A stretch of 7,077 nucleotides of DNA from Actinomycetes bacterium (GTDB taxonomy: Bacteria > Actinomycetota > Acidimicrobiia > Acidimicrobiales > UBA8190), in the NCBI GenBank assembly GCA_021798135.1, contig JAJZYI010000184.1, positions 1 to 7,077 on the forward strand, in the 5' to 3' direction. Numbering within the stretch: position 1 is the first letter of the stretch; every line of letters starts with the position of its first letter. A program made the translations under genes and the position numbers. Positions 6,685 to 7,077 of this stretch are shown one piece after another. The notes under the pieces are model-generated. The model made no database searches. It had not been told where the DNA came from and saw only the letters and a program-made list of their open reading frames with translations.

Positions 6685-7077
6685 ATGGCCGAGAACCGTT
6701 GCGCTGACGCGTTGTTCCCAGTGGTCGATGAGGAAGTCGCGCGGCCCGCCAAGGCGCCCGCCGGGCGGTCCAAGGTGTTCCGCCACGCCGACCCCGCTCA
6801 GTCCTTCTTGCTGCCGCCGTCGATCGACGACTGGCTGCCGGCCGGCCACACTGCCCGGTTCATCGCCGAGGTGGTGGACGAGATGCTCGATCTCTCCGCC
6901 GTCTACGACTCCTACGTCGAGGCGGTCGGCGCTCCTCCCTATGACCCGGCGATGATGTTGAAGCTCCTCCTCTACGGCTACTCGACCGGGGTGACGTCGT
7001 CGCGCGAGATGGAGCGACGCTGCCAGGTCGACGTGGCCTTCCGGTGGCTGAGTGCCAACGTGGCCCCCGACTACCGG
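6612..7077 (+). mobile_element. Left part of an IS1182-type insertion sequence (truncated by window edge)
   Basis: The element is recognised from its transposase and from the change in base composition just before it. The left boundary near 6612 is an estimate. The right end, terminal repeats and any target duplication are outside the window. It is inserted in the same direction as the other genes, directly after the glycosyltransferase gene. Confidence 0.6.
6685..7077 (+). CDS. IS1182-family transposase, N-terminal part
   Basis: Reading from ATG 6685 the frame stays open to the window edge (131 codons), so the gene is partial only because the window ends. After a variable start of about 33 residues comes SFLLPPSIDDWLPAGHTARF, then a stretch with YDPAMMLKLLLYGYSTGVTS, SREMERRCQVDVAFRWL and SANVAPDYR. 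This is the conserved N-terminal DUF772-type region of IS1182/IS5-like transposases. The catalytic DDE residues lie downstream and cannot be checked, so activity is unknown. The sequence before the ATG is purine-rich (GAGA) but not a strong ribosome site. No frameshift or stop is seen in the visible part. Confidence 0.85.
   Translation, partial: MAENRCADALFPVVDEEVARPAKAPAGRSKVFRHADPAQSFLLPPSIDDWLPAGHTARFIAEVVDEMLDLSAVYDSYVEAVGAPPYDPAMMLKLLLYGYSTGVTSSREMERRCQVDVAFRWLSANVAPDYR

Noticed and set aside
1..7077. CRISPR arrays, tRNA or rRNA genes
   Set aside because: No regularly spaced identical repeats and no recognisable tRNA or rRNA segments were seen on reading the window.

Overview
This is a very GC-rich window, roughly three quarters G+C by eye, with G or C at almost every third codon position. 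That points to a high-GC bacterium, most likely an actinobacterium. Acidimicrobiia would fit the gene types, but that is an inference from style and not a match. All supported genes read on the + strand.

Layout. Positions 1-187 hold what looks like the 3' end of an upstream gene, possibly with a frame switch near 48-52. A short, less GC-rich stretch (about 160-204) follows; it carries a 12-bp perfect palindrome and a weak promoter-like pair. The main gene, 253-3546, encodes a complete fused acyl-CoA mutase of the IcmF type: a B12-binding domain, a MeaB/ArgK-like GTPase chaperone and a methylmalonyl-CoA-mutase-like barrel in one 1097-residue chain. Its active site carries the Phe/Gln pair of isobutyryl-CoA mutase, not the Tyr/Arg pair of methylmalonyl-CoA mutase. 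The next gene, 3543-5372, overlaps its stop by four bases and encodes a long, DmdC-like acyl-CoA dehydrogenase. The two should be cotranslated and probably act in one short or branched acyl-CoA route: the mutase interconverts isobutyryl- and butyryl-CoA (or close analogues) and the FAD dehydrogenase oxidises an acyl-CoA to an enoyl-CoA.

A 193-bp spacer with degenerate 18-bp tandem units and a GC hairpin leads to a family 2 glycosyltransferase (5566-6606). This resembles cytosolic polyprenyl-phosphate sugar transferases and has disordered-looking ends. It has no obvious metabolic link to the first two genes. The right edge (6685-7077) holds the N-terminal 131 codons of an IS1182-type transposase that runs off the window. 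The spacer before it probably contains the left end of the insertion sequence.

The core of the window is a recognisable catabolic operon and not a new system. The parts most worth a second look are the palindrome before icmF, the dehydrogenase paired with the mutase, the repeat-bearing spacer and the insertion-sequence junction.
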